Of a stretch of DNA of 41,239 nucleotides, positions 1 through 7,588 are shown in pieces. The translations under genes and the position numbers were made by a program. The DNA lies in NCBI GenBank assembly GCA_024681515.1, contig JAILAR010000109.1:1-41239 (forward strand), read 5' to 3'. The DNA is from Eubacterium sp. (lineage in GTDB: Bacteria; Bacillota; Clostridia; Lachnospirales; Lachnospiraceae). The notes beneath the pieces were generated by a model, which was not told the origin of the DNA, ran no database searches, and was given only the letters and a program-made list of their open reading frames with translations. Position 1 is the first letter of the stretch, and every line of letters starts with the position of its first letter.

Positions 1-354
1 GCTTAGGAAATCCCCCAGATTTTCATCTCCCCAGGAGCCGTCCTTCGCCTCCACGGTACAGAACACACCGCTGTCATGCAGTGTCCGGAGAGCGATCTCC
101 CGCTGCCGGTCAGTCATGGGGCAGTCGTAGAGCACCTCGTCCTCTGCCACCACATATCCTCCGCCGCAGCCTACGTAGCCGTCAAAATCGAATTTCAAAA
201 GCGGGCTGAGCATATCCGGATTCCGTCCGGTGCAGAGGAACACCTTATTTCCCTTTGCCTGCGCAGCACGGATCGCAGTCAGGGCGCTGTCCGGCGGAAC
301 ATTTTCTCCCGGTCTCGTCAAGGTCCCGTCAATATCGATAAAGATCAGTTTCAT
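1..354 (-). CDS. HAD superfamily (Cof/IIB-type) phosphatase, 3' part outside window
   Basis: Reading down from an ATG at 354, the frame stays open to the window edge (118 codons seen). It starts MKLIFIDIDGTL, the HAD motif I with the nucleophile and acid/base aspartates, and has the motif II element CTGR near residue 41. The Cof/IIB subclass normally has a cap domain between motifs II and III, and the visible part fits that. It is the third gene of the amylosucrase/LacI operon: it starts 21 bases after the LacI stop, with only a weak GAGA-like ribosome site. A sugar-phosphate phosphatase role would suit the context, but that is inference. Motifs III and IV lie outside the window. Confidence 0.8.
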   Translation of the reverse strand, partial: MKLIFIDIDGTLTRPGENVPPDSALTAIRAAQAKGNKVFLCTGRNPDMLSPLLKFDFDGYVGCGGGYVVAEDEVLYDCPMTDRQREIALRTLHDSGVFCTVEAKDGSWGDENLGDFLS

Positions 355-375
355 GGTATTCTCTTTTTCCAACTG

Positions 376-1359
376 TTACATCGACCCCCTTTCCACGATC
401 TCATAACCCAATTTGATCCGATCCACTGCATGAGTCGTTTCCGGCTCATCGATCAGATCCAGAAGAAGTTTTCCGGCGACCCGCCCACACTCTTCATAAT
501 ATAGTGCCACGGTGGTCAGCGTCGGATCCGAGATCAGATCCGCCCAGCTGTCTCCCACCCCGGTAACGCTCACATCCCGCGGGATCTTCTTCCCCGCATC
601 CTTCAGCGCCCGCATTACGCCATGCGCGATATGGTCCGAAGCACATACCACTCCGTCAACCTCCGGATATTTCTTCAGAAGCTCCAGCCCTGCCACATAT
701 CCGCCTTCCACATCAAAATCGGATAAAATGTAAGGCATCGCAGCCGGATCCAGTCCTGCCTCCCGGAAGGCTTTCTGCGCGCCCTTTTTCCGCGCCTTGC
801 CCACCGCCATGTCATTTTCATCCACACCCACGTACACCACATGTTTCCGCTTTTCCAGCATGCGTGCAGTGATATCACGCATGGCATTCTCATCGTCATG
901 ATAGACACAGGGCACGTTCTTAAAATTCTGTCCGGTCACCACTACAGGAACCTTGCAGTCTGCGATAGCGCCGCGCAGATGTGGGGTCAACGCCGTACCC
1001 ATCAGCACGATCCCCTCCATGCCGCCTTTCTGCATGCTTTCGATAAATCCGACCTCATCCTCCCGGTTGCCGAAGGTACATCCGAGGATGATGTTCATCC
1101 CCCGTTCCTCCATCATTTCCATGAGACCGGTCAGAACACGGGACATGGAGTGGGACTGGATCCGCGGAATGATCACGCCGATCTGTCCGCTCCGTCCGGT
1201 GCGCATGGTCTTCGCCACCACATTCGGGGTGTATGCGTTCTTCTCAACAACTTTTTTGATTCGTTTCTGCTTTTCTTCGCTTAAGGATCCTCCGTTAAAA
1301 TATCTGCTTACTGCCGCCGTTGAAACTCCTGCCAGCTCCGCAACCTCTTTTATCGTCAT
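376..1359 (-). CDS. LacI-family transcriptional regulator
   Basis: A 327-residue regulator. The N-terminal helix-turn-helix reads TIKEVAELAGVSTAAVSRYF, a classic LacI head, followed by a hinge and a periplasmic-binding-protein-like sensor domain (residues about 60-325, with ICAS/GVGD-type motifs near the end). I chose the ATG at 1359 over the in-frame one at 1404: the LacI head normally begins within a few residues of the N-terminus, and GGAGAGG lies just upstream. It follows the amylosucrase by 23 bases. A LacI-type palindrome at 3333-3346 in the operon promoter is the probable binding site, giving repression of the sugar operon and autoregulation. The inducer is unknown; sucrose or a related sugar is the natural guess. 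Confidence 0.93.
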   Translation of the reverse strand: MTIKEVAELAGVSTAAVSRYFNGGSLSEEKQKRIKKVVEKNAYTPNVVAKTMRTGRSGQIGVIIPRIQSHSMSRVLTGLMEMMEERGMNIILGCTFGNREDEVGFIESMQKGGMEGIVLMGTALTPHLRGAIADCKVPVVVTGQNFKNVPCVYHDDENAMRDITARMLEKRKHVVYVGVDENDMAVGKARKKGAQKAFREAGLDPAAMPYILSDFDVEGGYVAGLELLKKYPEVDGVVCASDHIAHGVMRALKDAGKKIPRDVSVTGVGDSWADLISDPTLTTVALYYEECGRVAGKLLLDLIDEPETTHAVDRIKLGYEIVERGSM

Positions 1360-1382
1360 CGTATCCTCTCCTTTTCTGTTTA

Positions 1383-3272
1383 TCACATCTTCGCCAGCAG
1401 CCATACAAAATCCTGCGCCGGAATACCGACTGCCTTTGCTTCTCTCTCCTGCCCGGTCAGCAGATCCGTAAACTTTCCTTCCTCATCGATCCAGGCCGTT
1501 TCATCCCGGTCACTGAAATTGAACAGTGCGATCAGTTTTTCACCGCGATAGTACCGCCCGATCCCGAGGATATGATCGTTCCAGGCCTCCACGATCCAGG
1601 TATCCGCTTCATTCTCAAACACTCTGTGTTTTTTACGCAGCTCGGAAAGCTGTTTGATCCCGTCAAATACTCTCTGCTCGCGGCTTCCGCTGTCCTTCCG
1701 ACGCGCCACACTGCTCCAGTCCAGATCTCCTCTGTGGAGATACCGGCTGTCATCCGCACGTTCCGGATTCTCATGGTAGGAGTAATCATTTCTCTGACCG
1801 ATCTCGTCCCCGCTGTAAAGCACCGGGATCCCGCTCTGGGTGAAGAGAAATGCATGCAGCATCACGTCCAGCCGGATGGCCCGGTCCAGTTTCTCCTCAT
1901 TGCCTTCATATTCCGCAGCTTCGATACCCGACAGCGATGCCGTGGTCCCGCAGAGCCGCGCATCCCCGAGGGTCGGATCATCGTTGTAAAGCTCGCCTCT
2001 GGCATCACTGCCGTACCAGGCACCCTTCAGATAGTCGTTCAGATATTTCTTGTGAGCCACTTCCTCCGTACCGAACTGCTTCAGATAATCATAATCCAAT
2101 CCCCAGCCGATGTCATCATGGCACCGAAGATAATTCAGGAATACATACTGCTTCGGAAGCGCAAATACCGTTCCCAGCTGGTGCTTCAGGAGCCGCACAT
2201 CCCGGGTCGCCACGGTGTGCCAGGTACTTGCCATGGTGGTCACATTGTAAAGCATGTGGCACTCCGGCTTCTCTACGGTTCCGAAATACGGTACCACCTT
2301 GGAGGGTTCCATCACCACTTCTCCGAGAAGAAGGGTTCCGGGGCAGACCACCTCGGCTGCGATCCGCATGATCCGCACCAGCGTGTGTACCTCCGGAAGA
2401 TTCCGGCAGTTGGTTCCAAGCGTCTTCCAGATGTACGGCACCGCATCCAGACGGATGATGTCCACACCCTGATTACAGAGATAGAGCATGTTCTCGGTCA
2501 TATCGTTGAATACCACCGGATTCCGGTAGTTCAGATCCCACTGATAGGGATAGAAGGAGGTCATGACCACCTTTCCTGCCTCGCCGCACCAGGTGAAATT
2601 CCCGGGCGCCGTGGTCGGGAAGACCTGAGGCACGGTCTTCTCAAACTCATTCGGAATATCCCAGTTATCATAGAAGAAGTAGCGATCCTGGAATTCCTTT
2701 TCTCCTGCCCGTGCACGTATGGCCCATTCATGATCCTCGCTGGTATGATTCATGACAAAATCCAGGCAGACGGAAATGCCTCTGGAATGGCAGGCTTCCG
2801 CCAGCGCCGCAAGATCCTTCATGGTACCCAGGGAAGGCTCCACTGTCCGGAAATCCGCCACGGCATATCCCCCGTCGGAACGGCCCTTCGGGCTGGAAAG
2901 CAGCGGCATGAGGTGCAGATAATTCACGCCGCATTCCTCGATATAATCCAGATGGGACTGCACGCCTTTGAGTGTTCCGGCAAATGCATTCGTGTACATC
3001 AGCATGCCCAGCATTTCGTTTCCGGAAAACCACTCCGGCATGGCCTCCCTGCCCAGATCCCACTTCTTCAGTTCCTTACTTCGTGCCTTGTAGCAGCCAT
3101 AGAGCATCTCACAAAAATAAAGAAATGCCTGCATATCATTCTGATAAAGCTCTGCATACAGCCACTTCAACTCGTCATACGCGGGTTCCATCCGTTCCCG
3201 AAAGGTCTTATCCCAGCGTTTCTTTTTCATCCATTCTGTTGTATCGTAGGTATCCACATATCCCTGCGCCAT
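1383..3272 (-). CDS. Amylosucrase-like glycoside hydrolase, GH13 subfamily 4
   Basis: A 629-residue alpha-amylase-fold enzyme. The GH13 regions are present: DFVMNHTS (Asp171), GVDIIRLDAV (nucleophile Asp276), LLGEVV (acid/base Glu318) and LRCHDDIGW (His385-Asp386). The long segment after the nucleophile (IWKTLGTNCRNLPEVH) and the later DDSRY match the amylosucrase pattern, where Arg pairs with an Asp to close the glucose pocket. Length agrees with known amylosucrases (about 630-640). The reaction would be glucan synthesis from sucrose with release of fructose; sucrose hydrolase or another GH13_4 activity is possible. No signal peptide is visible, so it is cytoplasmic. I chose the ATG at 3272, which has GGAGG nine bases upstream; the in-frame ATG at 3317 has no ribosome site. 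Confidence 0.8.
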   Translation of the reverse strand: MAQGYVDTYDTTEWMKKKRWDKTFRERMEPAYDELKWLYAELYQNDMQAFLYFCEMLYGCYKARSKELKKWDLGREAMPEWFSGNEMLGMLMYTNAFAGTLKGVQSHLDYIEECGVNYLHLMPLLSSPKGRSDGGYAVADFRTVEPSLGTMKDLAALAEACHSRGISVCLDFVMNHTSEDHEWAIRARAGEKEFQDRYFFYDNWDIPNEFEKTVPQVFPTTAPGNFTWCGEAGKVVMTSFYPYQWDLNYRNPVVFNDMTENMLYLCNQGVDIIRLDAVPYIWKTLGTNCRNLPEVHTLVRIMRIAAEVVCPGTLLLGEVVMEPSKVVPYFGTVEKPECHMLYNVTTMASTWHTVATRDVRLLKHQLGTVFALPKQYVFLNYLRCHDDIGWGLDYDYLKQFGTEEVAHKKYLNDYLKGAWYGSDARGELYNDDPTLGDARLCGTTASLSGIEAAEYEGNEEKLDRAIRLDVMLHAFLFTQSGIPVLYSGDEIGQRNDYSYHENPERADDSRYLHRGDLDWSSVARRKDSGSREQRVFDGIKQLSELRKKHRVFENEADTWIVEAWNDHILGIGRYYRGEKLIALFNFSDRDETAWIDEEGKFTDLLTGQEREAKAVGIPAQDFVWLLAKM

Positions 3273-3332
3273 AGCCTGTATCCTCCGTCTCTCTGTCGAA
3301 GATCCTTTTCGTTTCATTTAGTGAAATAATCA

Positions 3333-3346
3333 TGTAAACGATTACA
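3333..3346. promoter_or_regulatory. LacI-type operator
   Basis: TGTAAACGATTACA is a near-perfect palindrome with the central CG of LacI/GalR operators (6 of 7 half-site positions symmetric). It covers the expected transcription start, 6-19 bases downstream of the minus-strand -10 box, a normal place for repression. The only LacI-family gene in view lies in the same operon. A CcpA/cre reading is possible but the fit to cre is poorer. Confidence 0.75.
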
Positions 3347-3351
3347 ATCCC

Positions 3352-3380
3352 ATTATAAAAAAAGTGCCTGCATTATGCAA
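3352..3380 (-). promoter_or_regulatory. Promoter of the amylosucrase operon
   Basis: Minus-strand -10 TATAAT (3352-3357) is a perfect match; 17 bases upstream lies a weak -35 TTGCAT (3375-3380). The -35 falls inside the hairpin that ends ptsI, so promoter and upstream terminator share DNA. The operator at 3333-3346 lies immediately downstream. Confidence 0.65.
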
Positions 3381-3390
3381 GCACTTTTTT
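3358..3390 (-). terminator. Rho-independent terminator of ptsI
   Basis: Arms AAAAAAGTGC and GCACTTTTTT enclose TGCA/TGCA around a 3-base loop, with a run of seven T on the minus strand at its end. One position is a C/A mismatch read as plus-strand RNA but a G-U pair read as minus-strand RNA, so it works best for ptsI. Confidence 0.85.
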
Positions 3391-3427
3391 GACATAAAGC
3401 GAAGCGAGATTACGCGCATTCACCGAA

Positions 3428-3447
3428 CGGACATGCGTGCATGTCCG
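3428..3447. repeat. Perfect palindrome downstream of ptsI
   Basis: CGGACATGC-GT-GCATGTCCG forms a perfect 9-base-pair inverted repeat between the ptsI stop and its terminator. The surrounding 3391-3460 is CG-rich and loosely resembles the intergenic repeat family seen elsewhere in the window, in the opposite orientation. Function unknown. Confidence 0.5.
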
Positions 3448-3460
3448 CTCTGCGAGCCTC

Positions 3461-5107
3461 TTACTTCCCCGCCTTATACGCCGCCACATCCGTCTCGCGG
3501 ACGATCTTCCTGAGCGGAAGGATCCGTCCCGGAGATACGGACAGCTCATCAAAGCCCATAGCCAGGAATTCCTTTGTGAGCGTCAGATCCGCACCCAGTT
3601 CTCCGCAGATGCCAGCCCATTTTCCATACTTATGCGCAGCATCCACAACCATCTTCAGCATCTTCAGGATTGCCGGATGGTGGGAATCGTAGAACCTGTC
3701 CAGAGACTGATTCTGCCGGTCGATGGCCAGGGTATACTGGGTCAGATCGTTGGTTCCGATACTGAAGAAGTCCACTTCCTTCGCCAGTTCCTCTGCCATC
3801 ATAACCGATGCCGGGGTTTCGATCATGATACCCATCTCGATATTCTTGTCATAGGGGATCCCCTGCTCGTCCAGCTCTGCCTTCACGCCTGCCACGATCT
3901 CCCAGATCTCCTTCACTTCATCCACGGAAATGATCATCGGGAACATGATCGCAACCTTGCCATAGGCAGACGCACGCAGGATCGCACGCAGCTGGGTTTT
4001 GAAGATCTCCGGCCGCGTCAGACAGATCCGGATCGCACGAAGTCCCAGTGCGGGATTTTCTTCCGCCGGGAGCTTAAAATAATCCGCCTGCTTGTCCGCG
4101 CCGATATCCAGAGTACGGATGATGACCTTCTTGCCGGCCAGCGTCTCCGCTACCTGCTTATAGATTGCAAACTGTTCATCCTCCGTCGGATAGTCCGAAG
4201 ATCCTAAATAGATGAATTCCGAACGGAACAGACCGATTCCGCCTGCATCGTTCTTCAGTACAAGACCGAGATCCTTGGTATTACCGATATTCGCATAGAG
4301 ATTGATCTTCTGGCCGTCCAACGTGACATTTTCTTTGCCCTTCAGCTCTTCGAGAAGCGCTTTCTTCTCCAGTTCTGCCGCAAGGATCTTCTTCTTGGCT
4401 TCCAGCACCTCTTCGGTCGGCTCCACATAAACCTTGCCCTCAAAACCGTCCACGATGGCTTCCTTTCCATCCACTTCCTCGGACAGCGGGATCGGACAGG
4501 TAATGATCGCAGGGATATTCATGGTCTTGGCCAGAATGGAGGTGTGGGAATTCGCAGAGCCGTGCACCGTAACAAAGGACAGGATCTTATCCTTATCCAT
4601 CTGTACGGTTTCCGACGGAGCCAGATCATCCGCAACCACGATCACCGGTTCGTCCGATTCGATGCCTGCGCCGCCATTCCCCTGCAGGATCCGGATGATC
4701 CGCTCGGAGATGTCCTTGATATCTGCCGCTCTTCCGCGGAAATACTCGTCATCCATCTCCTCAAACATTTTCTTGAAATTGTCTCCGGTCTCTGCAACCG
4801 CATACTCCGCATTCACGCTCTGTCCCTGAATGATGCTTTCCACGGATTCCACAAAATCATCGTCATCCACCATCATCTGGTGTGCCTCAAAGATCTCCGC
4901 AGATGCCTCTCCGACTTCCTTTACAGCCTTCTCATACAGGGCCTGCAGCTGCTTTACCGCTTCTGCGCGGGCCTCTGCATAGCGAGCGACTTCTGCATCC
5001 ACATCTTCCACTTTTTCACGTTTCACAGTCTCTTCGTTCTTTTTATAGACCGAAAGCTTTCCGATGGCAACCCCTTCAAATACCGCTTTTCCTTCATAAA
5101 TGATCAT
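3461..5107 (-). CDS. ptsI: PTS enzyme I (phosphoenolpyruvate-protein phosphotransferase)
   Basis: A 548-residue cytoplasmic enzyme that takes phosphate from PEP onto a histidine and passes it to HPr, driving all PTS sugar uptake. The phosphohistidine is His188 in GSANSHTS. The PEP-binding C-terminal barrel carries GLFRSEF, GTNDLTQYTLA and the catalytic ICGE cysteine, Cys501. Length is slightly below the usual 570. The ATG at 5107 has AGGAGG seven bases upstream. No ptsH lies next to it, though ptsH and ptsI are often adjacent, so HPr must be encoded elsewhere. A promoter precedes it and a terminator follows, so it is probably a single-gene unit. Confidence 0.96.
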   Translation of the reverse strand: MIIYEGKAVFEGVAIGKLSVYKKNEETVKREKVEDVDAEVARYAEARAEAVKQLQALYEKAVKEVGEASAEIFEAHQMMVDDDDFVESVESIIQGQSVNAEYAVAETGDNFKKMFEEMDDEYFRGRAADIKDISERIIRILQGNGGAGIESDEPVIVVADDLAPSETVQMDKDKILSFVTVHGSANSHTSILAKTMNIPAIITCPIPLSEEVDGKEAIVDGFEGKVYVEPTEEVLEAKKKILAAELEKKALLEELKGKENVTLDGQKINLYANIGNTKDLGLVLKNDAGGIGLFRSEFIYLGSSDYPTEDEQFAIYKQVAETLAGKKVIIRTLDIGADKQADYFKLPAEENPALGLRAIRICLTRPEIFKTQLRAILRASAYGKVAIMFPMIISVDEVKEIWEIVAGVKAELDEQGIPYDKNIEMGIMIETPASVMMAEELAKEVDFFSIGTNDLTQYTLAIDRQNQSLDRFYDSHHPAILKMLKMVVDAAHKYGKWAGICGELGADLTLTKEFLAMGFDELSVSPGRILPLRKIVRETDVAAYKAGK

Positions 5108-5146
5108 GCAGCGCCCTCCTCTTTTATAATATCCCTCATGATATCC

Positions 5147-5175
5147 ACTATAGTTTTGTAATCCTTTTCAAACAA
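5147..5175 (-). promoter_or_regulatory. ptsI: Promoter of ptsI
   Basis: Minus strand: -35 TTGTTT (5170-5175), 17-base spacer, -10 TATAGT (5147-5152). The -10 is good, the -35 is weak. Confidence 0.55.
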
Positions 5176-5296
5176 TTTTCAATATCCGTTTTTCATTGTA
5201 TCATGTCCGGGGCCGTTTGAAAACCATTATTTTGAAAACAATTTCAGGAACAATTTCCGTGTTCACTGTTTTATACGTGAATCGCGCAGACGAACA

Positions 5297-5321
5297 GAGC
5301 GCCGGCAACATGCCGACGCTC
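5297..5321 (-). terminator. Hairpin after the SOS-box gene, probable terminator
   Basis: GAGCG and CGCTC arms with CGGC/GCCG inside and a 5-base loop, 12 bases after the stop of the 126-residue gene. The one mismatch (C/A on plus) becomes a G-U pair in minus-strand RNA. There is no real T run, so termination may be weak. Confidence 0.55.
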
Positions 5322-5333
5322 CGAATTATTATT

Positions 5334-5714
5334 TCACGCCCGCAGTGCCCACAGGTTCCGCACCTGGTCATAATACAGCCGCACTGTCCGGAGACGGCCG
5401 AACACCGGGATCCGGCACTCAAAGACCAGCATATGATCCGTAACATAGATCCCGTCCTGCGTTGTATATGCACCCCGGCCGGTCAGGTCCCGGTAGGCCT
5501 TGATCGTGTACGCATGAAGCTCCCCTTCTTCATCGCACACCCGAAGCCTGAGGGGGATCACCTCTCCGTTCCTGCTATGCTGGCAGATCACATCCACGGT
5601 GCTTTCCCCGATCCGGTCAATGCACCCCGGCGCGTCCCTGCTGTCGGCAGCGCCGGGATCCGCCGATTTTTCAGTTTTATTCTGAATTCTGTTTTGCTTA
5701 CAATTTTCTTCCAT
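5334..5714 (-). CDS. Uncharacterised 126-residue protein with an SOS-type promoter
   Basis: I do not recognise this protein. The first 35 residues are polar and probably disordered; residues 40-126 look like a compact beta-rich domain (VDVICQHSRNGEVIP, then YTIKAYRDLTGRGAY, then YVTDHMLVFECRIPVFGRL). There is no signal peptide or membrane segment, so it is likely cytoplasmic. The ATG at 5714 has AGAGGG eight bases upstream. It stands alone between a lipoprotein and ptsI. The promoter holds a LexA box, so expression is expected after DNA damage. Damage-induced small proteins in Firmicutes include the division inhibitor YneA, but this one has no LysM domain or membrane anchor, so that identity is not supported. 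Confidence 0.8.
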   Translation of the reverse strand: MEENCKQNRIQNKTEKSADPGAADSRDAPGCIDRIGESTVDVICQHSRNGEVIPLRLRVCDEEGELHAYTIKAYRDLTGRGAYTTQDGIYVTDHMLVFECRIPVFGRLRTVRLYYDQVRNLWALRA

Positions 5715-5736
5715 ACAAAAACCCTCTTTACAGCTG

Positions 5737-5765
5737 ATTATAGAACATGTGTTCGCATTTGTAAA
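5737..5765 (-). promoter_or_regulatory. Sigma-A promoter of the SOS-box gene
   Basis: Minus strand: -35 TTTACA (5760-5765), exactly 17 bases, -10 TATAAT (5737-5742). The LexA box fills most of the spacer and touches the -10, so bound LexA would exclude RNA polymerase. Confidence 0.85.
5742..5755 (-). promoter_or_regulatory. LexA (SOS) box
   Basis: Minus-strand CGAACACATGTTCT matches the Bacillus/Clostridium LexA consensus CGAACRNRYGTTYC at every position but the last. It lies between the -35 and -10 of the gene starting at 5714. Confidence 0.85.
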
Positions 5766-5858
5766 GAGGGTTCTTGTATTGATTTTGCTTTGTTTTTATT
5801 AGATTTTGTTAAAACAGCAAACAGCCGGCGCTCGCATCAGCGGCTTGTGTTCGAACAT

Positions 5859-6407
5859 TTATTTGGAGCCCACCCGGAGCGATCCCAAAACTTCCTTTGC
5901 TTCCTCACTGTCAAAGGCAAAGCCTGCCGATACTACGCGAATGTATACCCCATCGATCGTTGTATACAGTTCCAGCGCCGGTGTGCCGGACGAATCATAC
6001 TGGAATCCGGTCCATTTGATGCCTCCGTATTCTCCCGATACCTCCTTCTGCCCGCTGGTGTATGCGGCTTTATTTCCGTTATACGCATTCATCATGGTTT
6101 CTTCATCATGTTCGGTACTGAAACTAAAGCCGGTAAGCTCGGTCTTCTTCACGGAGAATGCACCGGTATCATTTCCGTCCATGACACTTCCGCCCTTAAA
6201 ATAGAATCCGGCAGGAATGGTAAATGTATATCTCCCCCAAGTCAGATCTCTGGCCGCTTCCGTTGTTGCTTCCTGCTTGTAGGCCGTCTGCGGGGTTCCT
6301 CCGCCGGACACGCCGCTCAGAGTAGCATCCTCTTTGCTTCCGCAGGCAGACAGCCCGAAGCACATGGAGGCCGCAAGGATCAGTGTGATCACACGTTTTT
6401 TGCTCAT
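5859..6407 (-). CDS. Secreted lipoprotein, unknown function
   Basis: A 182-residue protein with a lipoprotein signal: MSKKRV, a hydrophobic stretch, then lipobox LSAC, so Cys22 should be lipidated. The mature part has a short Gly/Thr linker, then a domain of about 130 residues (YTFTIPAGFYFKGG ... GIKWTGFQYD ... YIRVVSAGF). Its pattern resembles small beta-sheet lipoproteins of the PsbP/DUF1795 type, a weak visual resemblance only. Ribosome site GAGAGG lies before the ATG at 6407. It follows the other lipoprotein gene by 96 bases, and the two may be cotranscribed. The product is anchored on the outer face of the membrane. Confidence 0.85.
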   Translation of the reverse strand: MSKKRVITLILAASMCFGLSACGSKEDATLSGVSGGGTPQTAYKQEATTEAARDLTWGRYTFTIPAGFYFKGGSVMDGNDTGAFSVKKTELTGFSFSTEHDEETMMNAYNGNKAAYTSGQKEVSGEYGGIKWTGFQYDSSGTPALELYTTIDGVYIRVVSAGFAFDSEEAKEVLGSLRVGSK

Positions 6408-6503
6408 GTCTCAAACCTCTCGTGTAAATAAGTCTGAATCCGGGTCAAACGTCTTTTCCCGGCTGATCTATGATCGATCAATCTGTACTCAATCAATCTA
6501 TGA

Positions 6504-7487
6504 TCAATAATCCGTAACCGCGCCGATATCCGTTGCGCTCGAGATTACATCTGCCGGGATCACAGGGGTTTCATCCGAATATCCGTTTACGATAACAACG
6601 ATTGCATATTTGCTGATATCATACTTGACATCATCCTCCTCAAAGGAGAATTTGTCCATGTTGATCTCGGCTTTCTTCACAAACATTCCTGCTTTATCCA
6701 CGGTAAGGACCGTATGCGCCGTCTCAGGCATACCCGCCGCGGAACCGCTCATTACATTCAGATCATCCCCCTGAAGCTTGCTGGTATCCATGTCTCCTTC
6801 AATGATCCAGTCGGTAGCGGTCTCCGATAATGTCAGATTCTTGAAAGCAGACGGATCATACTTCGTATACGTTCCGATATTTACATTCGGAGTACTGGAT
6901 GAGCCGGTCTTATACCATACATTTCCCATATTTAAATATACGACCGGAGATGCGGTATTGGTATTATCCACCCAGTACTTGTACTCCATGGACATGTTTT
7001 CCGCTGCGGAAGCTCCTTTCGTTTCCATCTTCAGTTCCGAGTACATAATGTCCTTATTTCCGTTGATCGTCAAATCCATATTCACGGCTGCATTTGACTC
7101 CTGCACGCCCTGATATGTAACTGCCATATTCGTCTGCATGCTCAGGGAGCCGTCCATGGTCTTGGCTGAGAAATCCTGCTTTCCGAGTTCTTCCAGGATC
7201 TGTTCTGCCGTTTTTCCTGCGCTGACCGACTCTGTCGAGATCACTTCGGACTCGGCTTCTGTCTTTTCTTCTGACTTATCCTCTGTCTTCGCATCCGTCA
7301 CAGCCTCTGTCTTTGATTCGGTTGCAGGTGCTTCCGTATCCGGCGGGGTCAGTTTCTCCTGCAACTGATCCGGCAGGATCGACTGCTGGGTAGCGCTCTC
7401 CGTCGAGTTCTTTGCTTCATCTCCGCAGGCCGTAAAGGACATTGCCAGCGCTCCTGCTACTACGATCGTCAAGAATTTCTTTTTCAT
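6504..7487 (-). CDS. Large secreted lipoprotein, LolA/DUF6612-like
   Basis: A 327-residue protein with lipobox FTAC (Cys21). Residues 25-90 are a low-complexity Thr/Glu/Ser/Lys linker, typical of a spacer across the wall. The remaining 235 residues form a long antiparallel-strand domain (SAKTMDGSLSMQTNM, MYSELKMETKG, VVYLNMGNVWYKTG, WIIEGDMDTSKLQG). This order of strands, with AEQILEELGKQ in front, resembles the DUF6612/LppX-like lipoproteins of Firmicutes; some bind lipids, but no ligand can be named here. AGGAGG precedes the ATG at 7487. Confidence 0.85.
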   Translation of the reverse strand: MKKKFLTIVVAGALAMSFTACGDEAKNSTESATQQSILPDQLQEKLTPPDTEAPATESKTEAVTDAKTEDKSEEKTEAESEVISTESVSAGKTAEQILEELGKQDFSAKTMDGSLSMQTNMAVTYQGVQESNAAVNMDLTINGNKDIMYSELKMETKGASAAENMSMEYKYWVDNTNTASPVVYLNMGNVWYKTGSSSTPNVNIGTYTKYDPSAFKNLTLSETATDWIIEGDMDTSKLQGDDLNVMSGSAAGMPETAHTVLTVDKAGMFVKKAEINMDKFSFEEDDVKYDISKYAIVVIVNGYSDETPVIPADVISSATDIGAVTDY

Positions 7488-7512
7488 ATCATCCTCCTGA
7501 AATAATGTTTAT

Positions 7513-7576
7513 ATGAACTATGTCGACATCTATGGATTTTTCCGCACAGCATATCTCGCGTATGTGCATGGCTCAT
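7513..7576. mobile_element. Short MITE-like element, copy 2 (64 bp, internally deleted)
   Basis: Left end ATGAACTATG and right end GCATGGCTCAT are an imperfect version of the inverted ends of the 134-bp element at 13294-13427. The right 33 bases (7545-7577) match 13396-13428 with one difference. The left end also matches after a central deletion of about 70 bases. It lies between the wall-hydrolase stop (7589) and the next gene's ribosome site. Confidence 0.6.
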
Positions 7577-7588
7577 TACTTGAGCATC

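Larger units (their letters stand above)
5720..5772 (-). repeat. 12-base inverted repeat enclosing the SOS promoter
   Basis: AACCCTCTTTAC (5720-5731) pairs perfectly with GTAAAGAGGGTT (5761-5772). One arm contains the -35 and the other the ribosome binding site. RNA reading through from the lipoprotein upstream would fold the two arms together, followed by TTTTTG, hiding the ribosome site or terminating. RNA begun at the SOS promoter lacks the first arm and should stay open. Confidence 0.7.

Noticed and set aside
1320-3329. Long open frame on the plus strand opposite the amylosucrase (669 codons)
   Set aside because: The minus frame has full GH13 motifs, a ribosome site and a promoter. The plus frame has low-complexity His/Pro-rich protein with no recognisable domain, the usual shadow of a GC-biased gene.
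3461-5107. Missing ptsH as evidence of a PTS variant
   Set aside because: ptsH is often elsewhere in Clostridia; its absence from a 41-kb window means little.
5196-6431. Plus-strand open frame of 411 codons over the small gene and lipoprotein
   Set aside because: It runs opposite two minus-strand genes that have ribosome sites, a LexA promoter or a lipobox, and its protein shows no domain.
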